The notes under the pieces were generated by a model, which saw only the letters and a list, made by a program, of their open reading frames with translations, was not told the origin of the DNA and made no database searches. DNA of 64,000 nucleotides from Pseudomaricurvus sp. HS19 (GTDB lineage Bacteria > Pseudomonadota > Gammaproteobacteria > Pseudomonadales > Cellvibrionaceae). The stretch lies in assembly GCF_009857815.1 (NCBI RefSeq), contig NZ_WVVW01000001.1, forward strand, positions 806,001 to 870,000, read 5' to 3'. Of the stretch, positions 27,955 to 38,255 are shown piece after piece. Made by a program: the position numbers and the translations under genes. Position 1 is the stretch's first letter, and the number at the start of each line of letters is the position of its first letter.

Positions 27955-30105
27955 CTACTCCGGCGCCACCTCTCCCGCAGTCCAGCGACTCAACACCCCC
28001 TCCAGTACTTCGAGACGGATAGGCTTGGGCAGATAGTCATCCATACCGGCAGCAAAGCAATTGGACTGATCGCCGTCACCGCTATGAGCAGTCATGGCAA
28101 TAATAGGCGTGCGACGCAGGTCCTGGACGTCTTCCAGCTCGCGGATACGGCGAGCAGTTTCGAATCCGTCCAGCTCCGGCATATGACAATCCATCAGGAT
28201 CAGGTCAGGCGGGTCACTGCGGTAGAGTTCCAGTGCTTCCAGCCCGTTATTGGCAATTACCGTGCTGTATCCCAGCTTGCTGAGCATCCCCTCACCCACC
28301 ATCTGGTTAACCCGGTGATCATCCACCAGCAATACCCTGCCCCCACCTTGCGGCCGAGGCTCGCTGCGGGCACTTTTCGCTTCCAGGGGCTTACCGAGAA
28401 TAAGATGGGCCAGCAGGTCGTGAAAGGGCTGCTCCATCAGGGGCCGGTAAACAAAGTGCAGGTTGCGATTGGCTGCCACCAGGTTTTGTAACCCATGCTG
28501 ATTGAGATGGCTGTGAGAGAGCAACAGCAGGATCGGCACTTCCGGCACCTCCGCTTGCGCCTGGTATTCCTGCAGAAACTCTGCCACAGGCTCTTCCCGC
28601 TGCGGCACATTAATCATAATGAGATCTACCGGGTTGCGACCTTCCTGCGGCTGAAGGTGCTCGCTCACCTGCGCAAAGCCCGACACCCGCTCAAACCGCA
28701 AGCCCCAGTCCTGCATCAGGCGACAGTGCTGTTCCGCGACAGGTAAAAGTTTATCCAGCAGCAACAGGCGCCGATTCTGCAGCCCCGGGTTTGCCACCAG
28801 GCCGGTGTGCTGCGGTCCCTGAATCAGCAGCGGCACACAGAAACGGTAGTGCGTATCACGACCACTGATACGATCAATATCAAGGCTGCCGTCCATGCAC
28901 TCGGACAAACCCTTGCACAGCGTAAACCACAGGCCCTCGTCGCCACTGCTGTCACGCTTGCCCGATCTGCCTGGCTCACTGCCACTGGCCGGGGTATCTC
29001 CCAACTGGTCAATAATCAGGACCTCCAGCAGGCCCCGGTCAGCGCCGCTGCGCTTGAAGTCCAGCTCCACCTGCAAGCGACCCTGATCGGAATAGGCAAC
29101 AGCATGGACAAACAGGCTCTTGAAAACCTGACCAATGCGCGCCGGATCGCCTTCGGCACGCCAGGGCACTTCTTCGCTCACTGACATTTCCACCTCAACC
29201 CCCTGCCGGTGGGCATCGCTGGACAGCTCCTGCACCCACTGCTCCAGCTGCGTACGCACGCTGAAGCCACTCTGGTCCAGGATCAGCTTGCGCGCGTTAA
29301 TCTGGGAAAAGTCGACAATGTTATTCACCAGATCCAGTTGCTGATCACTGGACTTTCGGGCCAGATCCAGCAATTCCTGCTGCTGCGGAGTGAGACGACT
29401 GTCCGCCAGTAGCGACAAGCCGCCAATAATATCGTTTAGTGAGGTGCGCAGTTCATGGCCGAGGCTGTTGAGGAAACGGGTATTGAGATCCACAGACGCA
29501 TCCACGTCTCTTTTCTCCGCCTCGAGTGAACGGGCCTTCTGCCGCAGGGCGAAGTTGGCCTCCAGCCGCTCCCAATAGGTACTGCACAGCACTTCCACCT
29601 GGTGATTGAGCATGAGTACAAACACCAGCATGATCACACCGTACATATAGCCTTCAATACTGTTAAGCGTGAAGGCTGCAATGGTCGGCGGTAGCAGAGC
29701 GATCGTCAGGTAGAGACGGCTGAAGCGCTGGAACGGCGACGTCACCTGCAGTGTGGTGGAGAAGAAAATGATGGTGTACATCCACAACAGCGGGGTTTCA
29801 CCAACCATACCCAACGTCAGGGTGAGGGTTACGAGAATAACACTCCACCAGGCCGCGCCGAGCAATGTGGCCACGAAAAAGAGGTTGCGCCAGCGGCTGG
29901 GCCCTGCGGCATAGAGGTTATCGAAACGTACCAGGATGAAGGCACGAATCAGGGTTGTCACAATCAGACCGATCGTCAGTACTACCGCCAGCGTGGGGTG
30001 CAATACCCGCAGATAGCCGATAGCCAGACAGAGAAGATAAGCGAGAACATTAAGAGTCAATCCGCGGCGACTGTACTTCGCCATACGGGCATCGGTATCG
30101 CGCAT
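27955..30105 (-). CDS. Membrane hybrid sensor histidine kinase with receiver domain
   Basis: This is a hybrid two-component kinase. After an N-terminal membrane region of about six helices (YLLCLAIGYLRVL onward) it has a HisKA domain with the phospho-acceptor in LGHELRTSLND. A degenerate HATPase region follows, in which the usual N and G boxes are hard to see. A middle segment resembles a pseudo-receiver. The C-terminal receiver (VLLVDDHRVNQMVGEGML, LILMDCHMPELDGF, TAHSGDG, YLPKPI) carries the conserved phosphorylatable Asp. The frame is open upstream to 30273. The ATG at 30105 is preferred because the extra 56 residues look non-coding. The signal and target are unknown. Confidence 0.85.
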   Translation of the reverse strand: MRDTDARMAKYSRRGLTLNVLAYLLCLAIGYLRVLHPTLAVVLTIGLIVTTLIRAFILVRFDNLYAAGPSRWRNLFFVATLLGAAWWSVILVTLTLTLGMVGETPLLWMYTIIFFSTTLQVTSPFQRFSRLYLTIALLPPTIAAFTLNSIEGYMYGVIMLVFVLMLNHQVEVLCSTYWERLEANFALRQKARSLEAEKRDVDASVDLNTRFLNSLGHELRTSLNDIIGGLSLLADSRLTPQQQELLDLARKSSDQQLDLVNNIVDFSQINARKLILDQSGFSVRTQLEQWVQELSSDAHRQGVEVEMSVSEEVPWRAEGDPARIGQVFKSLFVHAVAYSDQGRLQVELDFKRSGADRGLLEVLIIDQLGDTPASGSEPGRSGKRDSSGDEGLWFTLCKGLSECMDGSLDIDRISGRDTHYRFCVPLLIQGPQHTGLVANPGLQNRRLLLLDKLLPVAEQHCRLMQDWGLRFERVSGFAQVSEHLQPQEGRNPVDLIMINVPQREEPVAEFLQEYQAQAEVPEVPILLLLSHSHLNQHGLQNLVAANRNLHFVYRPLMEQPFHDLLAHLILGKPLEAKSARSEPRPQGGGRVLLVDDHRVNQMVGEGMLSKLGYSTVIANNGLEALELYRSDPPDLILMDCHMPELDGFETARRIRELEDVQDLRRTPIIAMTAHSGDGDQSNCFAAGMDDYLPKPIRLEVLEGVLSRWTAGEVAPE

Positions 30106-30337
30106 GATGCTGCGATCTTTCTGAACCTTGCTATGCGCCTGAAAAAGGGCCACCAGTGTCCTCCGCCTGATGGGCGGCCAGGATTTGTACACCCATTGCC
30201 AGGCCCCACCGATTTGCCGTGTCCGTTGCAGAGTATAGGCCGACACACGCGTCAGCACCCACAAACAGAGCAAAAAGCAATTTATTATTAATAAGTTAGG
30301 TAATTATCTTTAGTAAAATCTTAAAGCCCGCCCGGGC

Positions 30338-30538
30338 TTATTGACCTACCATTTCCACCAACACCGTTTTGATGATGAAGCCCAGCAGCCCCAACCCCAG
30401 TGCCGTGAATAATATAAAGGTACCAAAACGGCCAGCTTTTGACTGTTTAGCCAGGTCCCACATGATGAAGGTCATAAAGGCGATCAGACCGCCCACACCC
30501 AAAATCAGCGACCAGTGTTCAAAGGATTCGATATCCAC
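30338..30538 (-). CDS. DUF2788 family small membrane protein
   Basis: This 66-residue protein with two predicted membrane helices (LILGVGGLIAFMTFIMWDLA and FILFTALGLGLLGFIIKTVL) joined by KQSKAGRFG matches the DUF2788 family of proteobacteria, whose function is unknown. It follows the etfBA operon after a terminator. Confidence 0.82.
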   Translation of the reverse strand: MDIESFEHWSLILGVGGLIAFMTFIMWDLAKQSKAGRFGTFILFTALGLGLLGFIIKTVLVEMVGQ

Positions 30539-30565
30539 GTGCGTTTTCCAACCTCTGTAAAGCTG

Positions 30566-30592
30566 AAAAAGCCGGCGATACGCCGGCTTTTT
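30566..30592. terminator. Terminator after etfBA
   Basis: AAAAAGCCGGCG pairs with CGCCGGCTTTTT over a three-base loop. It is symmetrical, and is used by the minus-strand etfBA transcript 31 bases after the etfA stop. Confidence 0.9.
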
Positions 30593-30622
30593 CTCTGGTA
30601 CTTGACTGCTACAGGCTCAGTA

Positions 30623-31552
30623 TCAGAGCGCTGAATCCAGCTCAGGCACAGCAGCAAACAGATCTGCCACCAGACCGTAATCGGCAACCTGGAAAATCGG
30701 TGCTTCTTCGTCTTTGTTGATGGCAACAATCACTTTACTGTCTTTCATACCTGCCAGGTGCTGGATCGCACCGGAGATACCAACGGCAATGTAGAGATCA
30801 GGGGCAACGATCTTACCAGTCTGACCTACCTGCATGTCGTTGGGTACGAAGCCGGCATCTACGGCAGCACGGGAAGCACCAACAGCGGCTCCCAGCTTGT
30901 CAGCTACCTTGTACAGCATCTCGAAGTTGTCGCCGTTCTGCATGCCACGACCACCGGAGATAACAATCTTCGCAGCAGTCAGTTCAGGACGGTCACTTAC
31001 CGCCAGCTCTTCACCAACAAAGGCAGAGATACCTGCGTCAGTAGCGGTAGCAACATTCTCAACGGCGGCAGAACCACCTTCAGCAGCAACGGCGTCGAAG
31101 GCAGTACCACGCACGGTGATCACCTTGATAGCGTCGGAGCTCTGCACGGTAGCAATTACGTTACCGGCGTAGATTGGGCGCTTGAAGGTATCGGCGCTTT
31201 TGACACTGATAATGTCGGAGATGGCCTGTACGTCCAGCAGAGCTGCCGCACGTGGCGCCATGTTTTTACCGTTGGAAGTGGCAGGAGCCAGAACGTGGGT
31301 GTAGTTCTTGCCCAACTCGGCAACCAGCAGCGCCAGGTTTTCAGCCAGCTGGTGAGAGTAAGCCGCATCGTCGGCTACCAGCACCTTGCTGACGCCTTCT
31401 ACCTTGGCAGCAGCTTCGGCAGCAGCGGCACAACCAGCGCCGGCTACCAGCAGATCAATATCACCACCGATGGCTTTGGCAGCGGCAACGGTGTTCAGGG
31501 TCGCGGCCTTGAGGCTGGCGTTGTCGTGTTCAGCTATGACCAGGATGCTCAT
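30623..31552 (-). CDS. etfA: Electron transfer flavoprotein alpha subunit
   Basis: This 309-residue FAD-binding subunit of ETF accepts electrons from acyl-CoA dehydrogenases. The N-terminal domain begins [14 protein letters not shown]. The C-terminal FAD domain shows [55 protein letters not shown] and [18 protein letters not shown]. It overlaps etfB by four bases (ATGA), indicating translational coupling. The fatty and branched-chain acyl-CoA oxidation genes of this organism would depend on it. Confidence 0.96.
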   Translation of the reverse strand: MSILVIAEHDNASLKAATLNTVAAAKAIGGDIDLLVAGAGCAAAAEAAAKVEGVSKVLVADDAAYSHQLAENLALLVAELGKNYTHVLAPATSNGKNMAPRAAALLDVQAISDIISVKSADTFKRPIYAGNVIATVQSSDAIKVITVRGTAFDAVAAEGGSAAVENVATATDAGISAFVGEELAVSDRPELTAAKIVISGGRGMQNGDNFEMLYKVADKLGAAVGASRAAVDAGFVPNDMQVGQTGKIVAPDLYIAVGISGAIQHLAGMKDSKVIVAINKDEEAPIFQVADYGLVADLFAAVPELDSAL

Positions 31553-32301
31553 GATATTACCTTCGCCTCGTTCTTCAGTTTTTCGACCAGTTCAGCCACA
31601 TCGGCTACCTTGATACCGGCTTGACGCTCGGCTGGCGGCTCAACTTTCAGAGTTTGTACGCGCGGCGCAACATCAACGCCCAGCTCGTCCGGAGTAGTGG
31701 TATCCAGAGGCTTTTTCTTGGCTTTCATGATGTTTGGCAGGGATGCGTAACGAGGTTCGTTCAGACGCAGGTCAGTGGTAACAATTGCTGGCAGGTTCAG
31801 CTTGACAGTCTGCAGACCACCGTCGATTTCACGGGTTACGTCTACTTTGCCGTCGGCAACAACCACTTCAGAAGCAAAGGTACCCTGGGCCATGCCGGTG
31901 AGGGCGCCCAGCATCTGGCCGGTCTGGTTGTTGTCGCCATCAATAGACTGCTTGCCCATGATAACCAGATCGGGGGATTCTTTTTCGATGATAGCTTTCA
32001 GACACTTGGCGATGGCCAGTGGCTGCAGTTCAGCGTCGGTTTCCACAAGGATACCGCGGTCGGCTCCCAGAGCCATCGCAGTACGGATCTGTTCCTGGCA
32101 CTGCTTGGTGCCCAGAGAAACAGCCACGACTTCTGTAGCAACACCCTTCTCTTTCAGGCGTACTGCCTCTTCTACAGCAATTTCACAGAAGGGGTTAATA
32201 GACATCTTTGCGTTTGCGATATCAACGCCAGATCCATCGGTTTTCGGACGGACCTTCACGTTGTAGTCAACAACGCGTTTAACTGCAACAAGAATCTTCA
32301 T
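31549..32301 (-). CDS. etfB: Electron transfer flavoprotein beta subunit
   Basis: This 250-residue ETF subunit binds AMP and carries the docking loop for acyl-CoA dehydrogenases. It begins [20 protein letters not shown]. It shows [45 protein letters not shown] and [30 protein letters not shown], including the recognition-loop region. It lies first in the etfBA operon, divergent from ETF-QO. Confidence 0.96.
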   Translation of the reverse strand: MKILVAVKRVVDYNVKVRPKTDGSGVDIANAKMSINPFCEIAVEEAVRLKEKGVATEVVAVSLGTKQCQEQIRTAMALGADRGILVETDAELQPLAIAKCLKAIIEKESPDLVIMGKQSIDGDNNQTGQMLGALTGMAQGTFASEVVVADGKVDVTREIDGGLQTVKLNLPAIVTTDLRLNEPRYASLPNIMKAKKKPLDTTTPDELGVDVAPRVQTLKVEPPAERQAGIKVADVAELVEKLKNEAKVIS

Positions 32302-32789
32302 GGATTTCCCATTCGCTTATCTGTTAAGGATAAATGCCAAGTCTGCCCGAAACTCCCCATGACGAGAAGCGGCAGCCGGCGTTTCCATGGCTCGGAATGG
32401 CTCTGAAAAAGCCTGACCAGCCCCGGAATTCGGGGGTAGCGGTCTTTAGAGCGGCCAGTATACTGACCGTTTCGCCCTTCAAAATCAACACCCAGCGGTT
32501 ACCGTGGCGGCGTACAGTCGCCATAAAGCGGTTCAAAAACGCTCCGGACACGATGAGCGTATTGTACTCCGCCACTGTCACAATCTGCTACTTGTAAGGC
32601 AATTTTTACGGTTTTATCGCTTTAAACGCGGTAAAAATGTCCCTTTTTGTCACCACCACGACCGAAATTGTGAGTGGTACCCCCAAATGGCCTTCTATAT
32701 AATTCAGCGCAGAACCTCTGCCACCTGAAACGGGCGTTTTAGCCTCGTCCGATTCAATTCCTTTTTATTTTTGTGAACAGCCAGGAGAG
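32302..32789. other. Divergent promoter region of etfBA and ETF-QO
   Basis: This 488-base region has no supported gene. The short frames here lack family features. It contains the 18-bp inverted repeat listed at 32452-32469 and an AT-rich stretch near 32620, suitable for promoters on both strands. I did not find a PsrA or FadR consensus. Confidence 0.5.
32452..32469. promoter_or_regulatory. Candidate operator palindrome upstream of etfBA
   Basis: CGGCCAGTATACTGACCG is an 18-bp inverted repeat with one mismatched pair, 150 bases before the etfB start. The binding protein is unknown. Confidence 0.4.
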
Positions 32790-34433
32790 ATGACTGTGGA
32801 ACGTGAATTTATGGAATACGACGTCGTCATTGTCGGCGCCGGTCCCTCTGGTCTTGCCGCCGCCTGCCGGATACGTCAACTGAGCGACGAAGTCAGCGTC
32901 TGCGTGGTGGAAAAAGGCTCCGAAGTTGGCGCGCACATTCTCTCCGGTGCGGTATTCGAACCACGCGCACTGAACGAGCTCTTCCCGGAGTGGAAAGAGC
33001 AAGGCGCCCCGCTGCACACTGAAGTAGCCGGCGACGACATCTATGTACTCAAGAGCGCCGAAAAGGGCCAGAAGGTCCCCAACTTCTTTGTGCCCAAGAC
33101 CATGCACAACGAAGGTAACTACATCATCAGCCTCGGCAACCTGTGCCGCTGGCTGGCCGAGCAGGCCGAAGCGCTGGGTGTAGAGATCTACCCCTGCTTT
33201 GCCGCCGCCGAGATCCTCTACCATGAAGACGGCAGCGTTAAAGGTATTGCGACCGGTGACATGGGCGTGGGCCACAACGGCGAGCACAAAGACTCCTACA
33301 TGCCCGGCATGGAACTGCACGGCAAGTACACCCTGTTTGCCGAAGGCTGCCGCGGCCACCTCGGCAAGCAGCTGATCAGCAAGTTTGACCTGGACGCCGG
33401 TAAAGAGCCGCAACACTACGGCATCGGCATCAAGGAAATCTGGAAAATCCCCGCCGAGCAACACCAGCAGGGCCTGGTGGTACACACCGCCGGTTGGCCA
33501 CTGGCCGAGAACGGCGCCGCCGGCGGCAGCTTCCTTTACCACATCGAAGACAACCAGGTGGTATGCGGTCTGATTACCGACCTCTCTTACAGCAACCCCT
33601 ACCTGAGTCCGTTTGACGAGTTCCAGCGCTACAAGCACCACCCGGTGATCAAGCAGTACCTGGACGGCGGCGAGCGCCTGGCCTACGGTGCCCGCGCCAT
33701 CGCCAAGGGCGGTATCCAGTCGCAGCCTAAAATGCACTTCCCTGGCGGCCTGCTGCTGGGCGACAACGCCGGCACCCTTAACTTCGCCAAGATCAAGGGC
33801 AGCCACACCGCCATGAAGTCCGGCATGGTGGCCGCCGAGTGCGTAGTTGAAGCCGTCAAAGCCGAGCGCGCCAACGACGACCTGGTGGAATTCGACAAGG
33901 CCTATAAAGATTCCTGGGCGTATAAAGAGCTGTGGGCGCAGCGCAACTTTGGCCCGGCCCAGCACAAGTGGGGCAACATCATCGGTTCCGCCTACGCCTT
34001 TATCGATATCAATATCTTCAACGGCAATGTGCCATGGACCCTGTCCGACCCGGTTGCTGACCACGCACAACTGAAGCCGGCCTCCCAGTTCAGCCCCATC
34101 GACTACCCCAAGCCCGATGGCAAGCTGAGCTTTGACAAGCTCTCTTCGGTGTTCCTCTCCAACACCAACCACGAAGAAGATCAGCCGTGCCACCTGACAC
34201 TCAAGGATGCCGAGGTGCCAATCAAGGTCAACCTGGCCACCTACGACGAGCCTGCGCAGCGCTACTGCCCTGCCGGTGTTTACGAGATCGTGGGCGACGA
34301 CAACGACAAGCGCCTGCAGATCAACGCCCAGAACTGCGTGCACTGCAAAACCTGCGACATCAAGGATCCGACCCAGAACATTGTCTGGGTAGTGCCTGAA
34401 GGTGCCGGCGGCCCCAATTACCCCAACATGTAA
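32790..34433 (+). CDS. Electron transfer flavoprotein-ubiquinone oxidoreductase
   Basis: This 547-residue membrane-associated FAD and [4Fe-4S] enzyme passes electrons from ETF to ubiquinone. The FAD-binding motif is DVVIVGAGPSGLAAACRI at the N-terminus. The middle carries SLGNLCRWLAEQAEALGVEIYP, LGDNAGTLNFAKIKGSHTAMKSG and the membrane-insertion loop region. The C-terminal cluster has its cysteines in RYCPAGVYE and NAQNCVHCKTCDIKDP. AGGAGAG lies before the start. A downstream in-frame ATG (MEYDV) is an alternative. Divergent linkage to etfBA supports a shared role in acyl-CoA oxidation. Confidence 0.95.
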   Translation: MTVEREFMEYDVVIVGAGPSGLAAACRIRQLSDEVSVCVVEKGSEVGAHILSGAVFEPRALNELFPEWKEQGAPLHTEVAGDDIYVLKSAEKGQKVPNFFVPKTMHNEGNYIISLGNLCRWLAEQAEALGVEIYPCFAAAEILYHEDGSVKGIATGDMGVGHNGEHKDSYMPGMELHGKYTLFAEGCRGHLGKQLISKFDLDAGKEPQHYGIGIKEIWKIPAEQHQQGLVVHTAGWPLAENGAAGGSFLYHIEDNQVVCGLITDLSYSNPYLSPFDEFQRYKHHPVIKQYLDGGERLAYGARAIAKGGIQSQPKMHFPGGLLLGDNAGTLNFAKIKGSHTAMKSGMVAAECVVEAVKAERANDDLVEFDKAYKDSWAYKELWAQRNFGPAQHKWGNIIGSAYAFIDINIFNGNVPWTLSDPVADHAQLKPASQFSPIDYPKPDGKLSFDKLSSVFLSNTNHEEDQPCHLTLKDAEVPIKVNLATYDEPAQRYCPAGVYEIVGDDNDKRLQINAQNCVHCKTCDIKDPTQNIVWVVPEGAGGPNYPNM

Positions 34434-34446
34434 TTAGCCCACGTAC

Positions 34447-34475
34447 AAAAAAGCCCGGCATTGCCGGGCTTTTTT
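34447..34475. terminator. Bidirectional terminator after ETF-QO
   Basis: AAAAAAGCCCGG and CCGGGCTTTTTT flank a short loop, 14 bases past the ETF-QO stop. It can also serve the convergent DUF1285 gene. Confidence 0.9.
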
Positions 34476-34525
34476 GTTGTCGCTTGCTGCAAGGTTTATG
34501 TTGTGCAGCCCCGCGCCGCCGGGGC

Positions 34526-35071
34526 TCAGCCCAGGTAAAAACGCTCTCCGCAGGATTGCACAAAGAAGCGCCCATCCTCTTCTGTGGCAATCTCGGCCAG
34601 CTGGTAGTAAACCGCGCGACTCAACAGCCCCGGCAGATTGCCCCGCACCATCACGGAGGGCAAAGGGGAGCCATCGGTGGCAACATCGACCCACATGGGA
34701 TGATCCCCGTCCAACAGAAATTCCGTACCCACGTTAGTGGCCAATGCCAGGCCGGGTTCGCCATTGGCATCCACCTCCCGCCAGGCGGTAATCAGAAAGG
34801 GAGCAACCTCCACCTGTATGCGCCACTTTTCCACCGGCGTCACCAGGAAATAGTCGTCAGCTTCGCGCTTCAGAATGGTGGAAAACATCTTCACCATAGG
34901 CAAACGCTCTATCCTGCTGCCCTGATAGAACCACTGCCCTTCCCGGTCAATGCGCATATCCAGGTCACCGTTAAGCTCCGGGGACCACAGGTGTACCGGC
35001 GGCAGCTTGTCGCAGTACTGCTTTTCCAGGTCGGCAATGGTGTCCAGAATCGAAGACGTGGGGCTATTCAT
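34526..35071 (-). CDS. DUF1285 family protein
   Basis: This 181-residue cytosolic protein shows the DUF1285 pattern: PVHLWSPELNGDLDMRIDREGQWFYQGSRIER, then KMFSTILKREADDYFLVTPVEKWRIQVEVAPF and ARAVYYQLAE near the end. Family structures exist, but no function is assigned. It is convergent with ETF-QO and lies downstream of the GGDEF/EAL gene on the same strand. Confidence 0.85.
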   Translation of the reverse strand: MNSPTSSILDTIADLEKQYCDKLPPVHLWSPELNGDLDMRIDREGQWFYQGSRIERLPMVKMFSTILKREADDYFLVTPVEKWRIQVEVAPFLITAWREVDANGEPGLALATNVGTEFLLDGDHPMWVDVATDGSPLPSVMVRGNLPGLLSRAVYYQLAEIATEEDGRFFVQSCGERFYLG

Positions 35072-35162
35072 GACCGTTCACTATGAGTAATTCAGGTGAG
35101 GTGAGTTTAACATCAAATGGAGCACCGCCCTGCCTCCCCTGCAAACCCCGCCAGCGGAGTCT

Positions 35163-38153
35163 TCAGTGGCGTCGTTCAACATCTACTCCGGCTGCACTGT
35201 CCAGCACCCCTTGCTGCAGCAACAGATCAGTGAACGCGTCGGCCGCCAGCGGTGCAGAACAGTGGTACCCCTGATACATATCAGCCCCCAACCGGCTCAA
35301 CAGCTGTAGCTGGGCAGCGGTCTCTACCCCCTCGGCGATCACCGTCAAATGAAACTGGTGCGCCAGGTCCACCATCACCCGCAACAATCGCAACTGGCCT
35401 TCCTCATCCTCACAATCCACCACAAAGCTGCGATCAATCTTCAGATGACTGAAGGGAAAGTTTTTTACGTAGGAGAGCGACGAGTAACCGGTACCGAAGT
35501 CATCAATCGCCAGATTGACCCCCATATCTGACAGGCGCTGCAGGTAACCGAGAGCTGCCTGCACATTCTCCACCAACACACCCTCGGTCACCTCCAGTGT
35601 GATGGATTGCGGGTTGATGTTGTTGAGACCGATGGCGTCACGCAGCGAGCCGTAAAGACGACTGTCCCGCAGCTGGCGCGGGGAAATATTAATGGCGATG
35701 GACAGCGTTGGGTCATACCTGTGCCAGCGCACACACTGAGCTACTGCCTGGTCGATAATATAATCACTGATGTCCGCAATCAGCCCCAGCTCTTCCGCCA
35801 GCGGTATAAACTCCAGCGGACTGACCTCTCCCAGAGTCGGGTTGCTCCAGCGAGCCAGCGCTTCCGCTGACACGATACGGCCACTGGCAATATCCACAAC
35901 GGGCTGATAATGCACATGGATTTCATTTCTCGCCAGGGCCCGCCTGAGCTCGGTTTCAATCAGCAAGCGCTTCTCACTTTCGCCGTTCATGGAGGCGGTG
36001 AAAAAGCGGAAGGTATTCTTGCCCTTGGCCTTCGCCCGATACATCGCCATGTCAGCATTGCGCATCAATAACTCGGGCGTATCGCCGTCTTCCGGAAAGG
36101 AAGTCAGGCCGATACTGGCGGTGACAAACAGCTCGCGCCCCTCAATCACCATCGGCGTACCGAGCACATGCCGTATACGCAAGGCGCTAAGCTCCGCTGC
36201 TGCCGTACCCGAAGACTCCAGAATCACCAGAAATTCGTCGCCTCCCAGGCGAGCCACAGTGTCGCCCTCGCGCAAGGTGGACAGCAGGCGTCGCGCCACT
36301 TTTTGCAACAACTGGTCACCGGCATCGTGACCGAGACTGTCATTGATCTGCTTGAAATTATCCAGGTCGATAAACATCAGGGTGAAGGAGCCGGACTGAC
36401 GCCGTGCCTGGACAATACTGTGCTTCAGACGCTCAAAGGCCAGCAGACGATTGGGCAAGTCCGTCAGTGCGTCGTGGTGAGCCCTGTGACGTAATTGGTC
36501 TTCCTGTTCCTTGCGCAGCGAGACATCTTCCTGCACAGACAGATAGTTGGAAATTTGTCCATCTTCGTCCCTTAACGGCGAAATGAGACTGGAGGACCAG
36601 TAGAGCGAGCCGTCCTTTCGGCGATTGACGAACTCTCCCCGCCAATGCTCACCTTTACCAAGTGAATCCCACAACTCCAGATAATTTTCCTGCTGGGTCA
36701 GTCCACTGGAAAGCATATTGACGCTGTGACCGAGGACCTCCTCGCGGGAATACCCGGTAACACGACAAAAGGCGGGATTGACGTAGATAAGCCGGGCGTC
36801 CAGGTCTGTGATACTGATGGAGTTGGAAGCCTGATCCACCGCCTCACTCAGGAGCCTCAACTGGCGTATTGCGTTGCGCTCCTCAGTCACGTCGCGCAGC
36901 ACCCCGGTAATCCGGTATTCACCACCGCCGGCATCATCCGTGCGCTGGCGGTTGGCGATGCAACGAAACCAGCGCAGGCCCAGACCGGGCGACTGCCAGG
37001 CAAAGGTAGAATCGCGCAGCTCATCCTGATCGGTGACACTGCGCCAGAACTCCAGCAGCGCCCGCCGATGCCCCAGCGCACGCAGACGCAACTGGCTCCA
37101 CACCTCGGCGATGGAGATGCGCAATTCCAGGGGCAGCTCCCTGGCTGTACTGCTACTACCGGACAGCATCTGCCAGGCCGACGCAGAAAAGTAGAAGCAC
37201 TGCTCCTGCAGTTCAAACCGCCAGCTGCCAAAGCCGGTTAACACCTGTGCCTGGGCCAGTGTGGTTTTCTGCATGCGCAAAACCTGCTCCGTGCTGAGGC
37301 GATAGAGCTCGGACTCAACACGACGCACCAGAACCTTAAAGAGATTGTTGGCCAACTCGATCTGTCGCAGGGGCTGGCGATGCAGGCACACCAGCAAGCC
37401 AATCGCTTCACCCTCCCGGTTTTGCAGTCGCTGCCCCAGATAGGCCTCGAAACCTTGCTTGCGCAGTAGAGGGGCGTCCCTGAAAAGGTCACTGACCCCC
37501 TCACTCACCGCCACCTCTCCGTCGCGCTGGACCTGCGCGCAAGGCGTACCTTCAATCTGGTACCAGAAGTTCTCCAGGTATTCGCCGTCACACCAGACCG
37601 ACTGGGTTTGCATGACCGGCTGCGAGCCTGGCTGGAAGCGCCCCACGAAGACACAATCGAGATCCAGTATCCGGGACACCACCTTAACCAACGTGCTGAA
37701 ATAGTCGGCGCCTTCCCTGTCCTCCAGGCGCTCCTGAAAATGTTCGATCAGCAGTTGCGTCGCCAGCTTTTCCGCCAGCACAGTGGATACCCCGCGGTAC
37801 CCCCGATAGCGCTGCTGTTCATCGTAGTAAGGCGCCCCCCGAATCTCGATCACCAGAGGCACACCACTGCCGTGACGGGCGAGCATGTAAATATTGTTGA
37901 ACGGCAAACGGGCGGCCAGCCTTTGCCTGAGATAAACGGGCTGGGGTTCGAATAGATGCAACCACCCCTCCGCCTCCAGAAAACTGCCCGTTCGCAGCTC
38001 CCCGCCTTCCAGTCCCATGGCCTGCAGCACGCCTGTGGTGACCGCGGATATTTCATGATCCGCATTAGTCTCCCACGCCCAATCACCCAGCTCCTCAAGA
38101 CGATCTATTGAGTCCGTCAAGCACGGGAGGTTACGGCCTTGATTTTCCACCAT
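35163..38153 (-). CDS. PAS/GAF-GGDEF-EAL cyclic-di-GMP signalling protein
   Basis: This 996-residue cytosolic sensor protein has, in order, an N-terminal PAS (about 15-135), a GAF-like domain (about 150-300) and PAS repeats. The PAS ending around 550 includes SISITDLDARLIYVNPAF and YLSVQEDVSLRKEQEDQL. A GGDEF domain follows (about 560-725; intact RLGGDEFL near 637, with an upstream RxxD-type region not obvious). Last is an EAL domain (about 745-985; EALARW, NISPRQLRDS, DDFGTGYSSL, KIDRSFV, EGVETAAQL). Both catalytic motifs look intact, so it may make and/or degrade c-di-GMP. No membrane segments are visible. Confidence 0.92.
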   Translation of the reverse strand: MVENQGRNLPCLTDSIDRLEELGDWAWETNADHEISAVTTGVLQAMGLEGGELRTGSFLEAEGWLHLFEPQPVYLRQRLAARLPFNNIYMLARHGSGVPLVIEIRGAPYYDEQQRYRGYRGVSTVLAEKLATQLLIEHFQERLEDREGADYFSTLVKVVSRILDLDCVFVGRFQPGSQPVMQTQSVWCDGEYLENFWYQIEGTPCAQVQRDGEVAVSEGVSDLFRDAPLLRKQGFEAYLGQRLQNREGEAIGLLVCLHRQPLRQIELANNLFKVLVRRVESELYRLSTEQVLRMQKTTLAQAQVLTGFGSWRFELQEQCFYFSASAWQMLSGSSSTARELPLELRISIAEVWSQLRLRALGHRRALLEFWRSVTDQDELRDSTFAWQSPGLGLRWFRCIANRQRTDDAGGGEYRITGVLRDVTEERNAIRQLRLLSEAVDQASNSISITDLDARLIYVNPAFCRVTGYSREEVLGHSVNMLSSGLTQQENYLELWDSLGKGEHWRGEFVNRRKDGSLYWSSSLISPLRDEDGQISNYLSVQEDVSLRKEQEDQLRHRAHHDALTDLPNRLLAFERLKHSIVQARRQSGSFTLMFIDLDNFKQINDSLGHDAGDQLLQKVARRLLSTLREGDTVARLGGDEFLVILESSGTAAAELSALRIRHVLGTPMVIEGRELFVTASIGLTSFPEDGDTPELLMRNADMAMYRAKAKGKNTFRFFTASMNGESEKRLLIETELRRALARNEIHVHYQPVVDIASGRIVSAEALARWSNPTLGEVSPLEFIPLAEELGLIADISDYIIDQAVAQCVRWHRYDPTLSIAINISPRQLRDSRLYGSLRDAIGLNNINPQSITLEVTEGVLVENVQAALGYLQRLSDMGVNLAIDDFGTGYSSLSYVKNFPFSHLKIDRSFVVDCEDEEGQLRLLRVMVDLAHQFHLTVIAEGVETAAQLQLLSRLGADMYQGYHCSAPLAADAFTDLLLQQGVLDSAAGVDVERRH

Positions 38154-38255
38154 CTAAACTGCAAGCCTTCAGAATTTCCTTTGACTCTAGTATACATAGC
38201 CCCCACAACGACCGGGAGCAGCAAATCCGGCCAGCCAACTGCCCTGGAGGCACCC

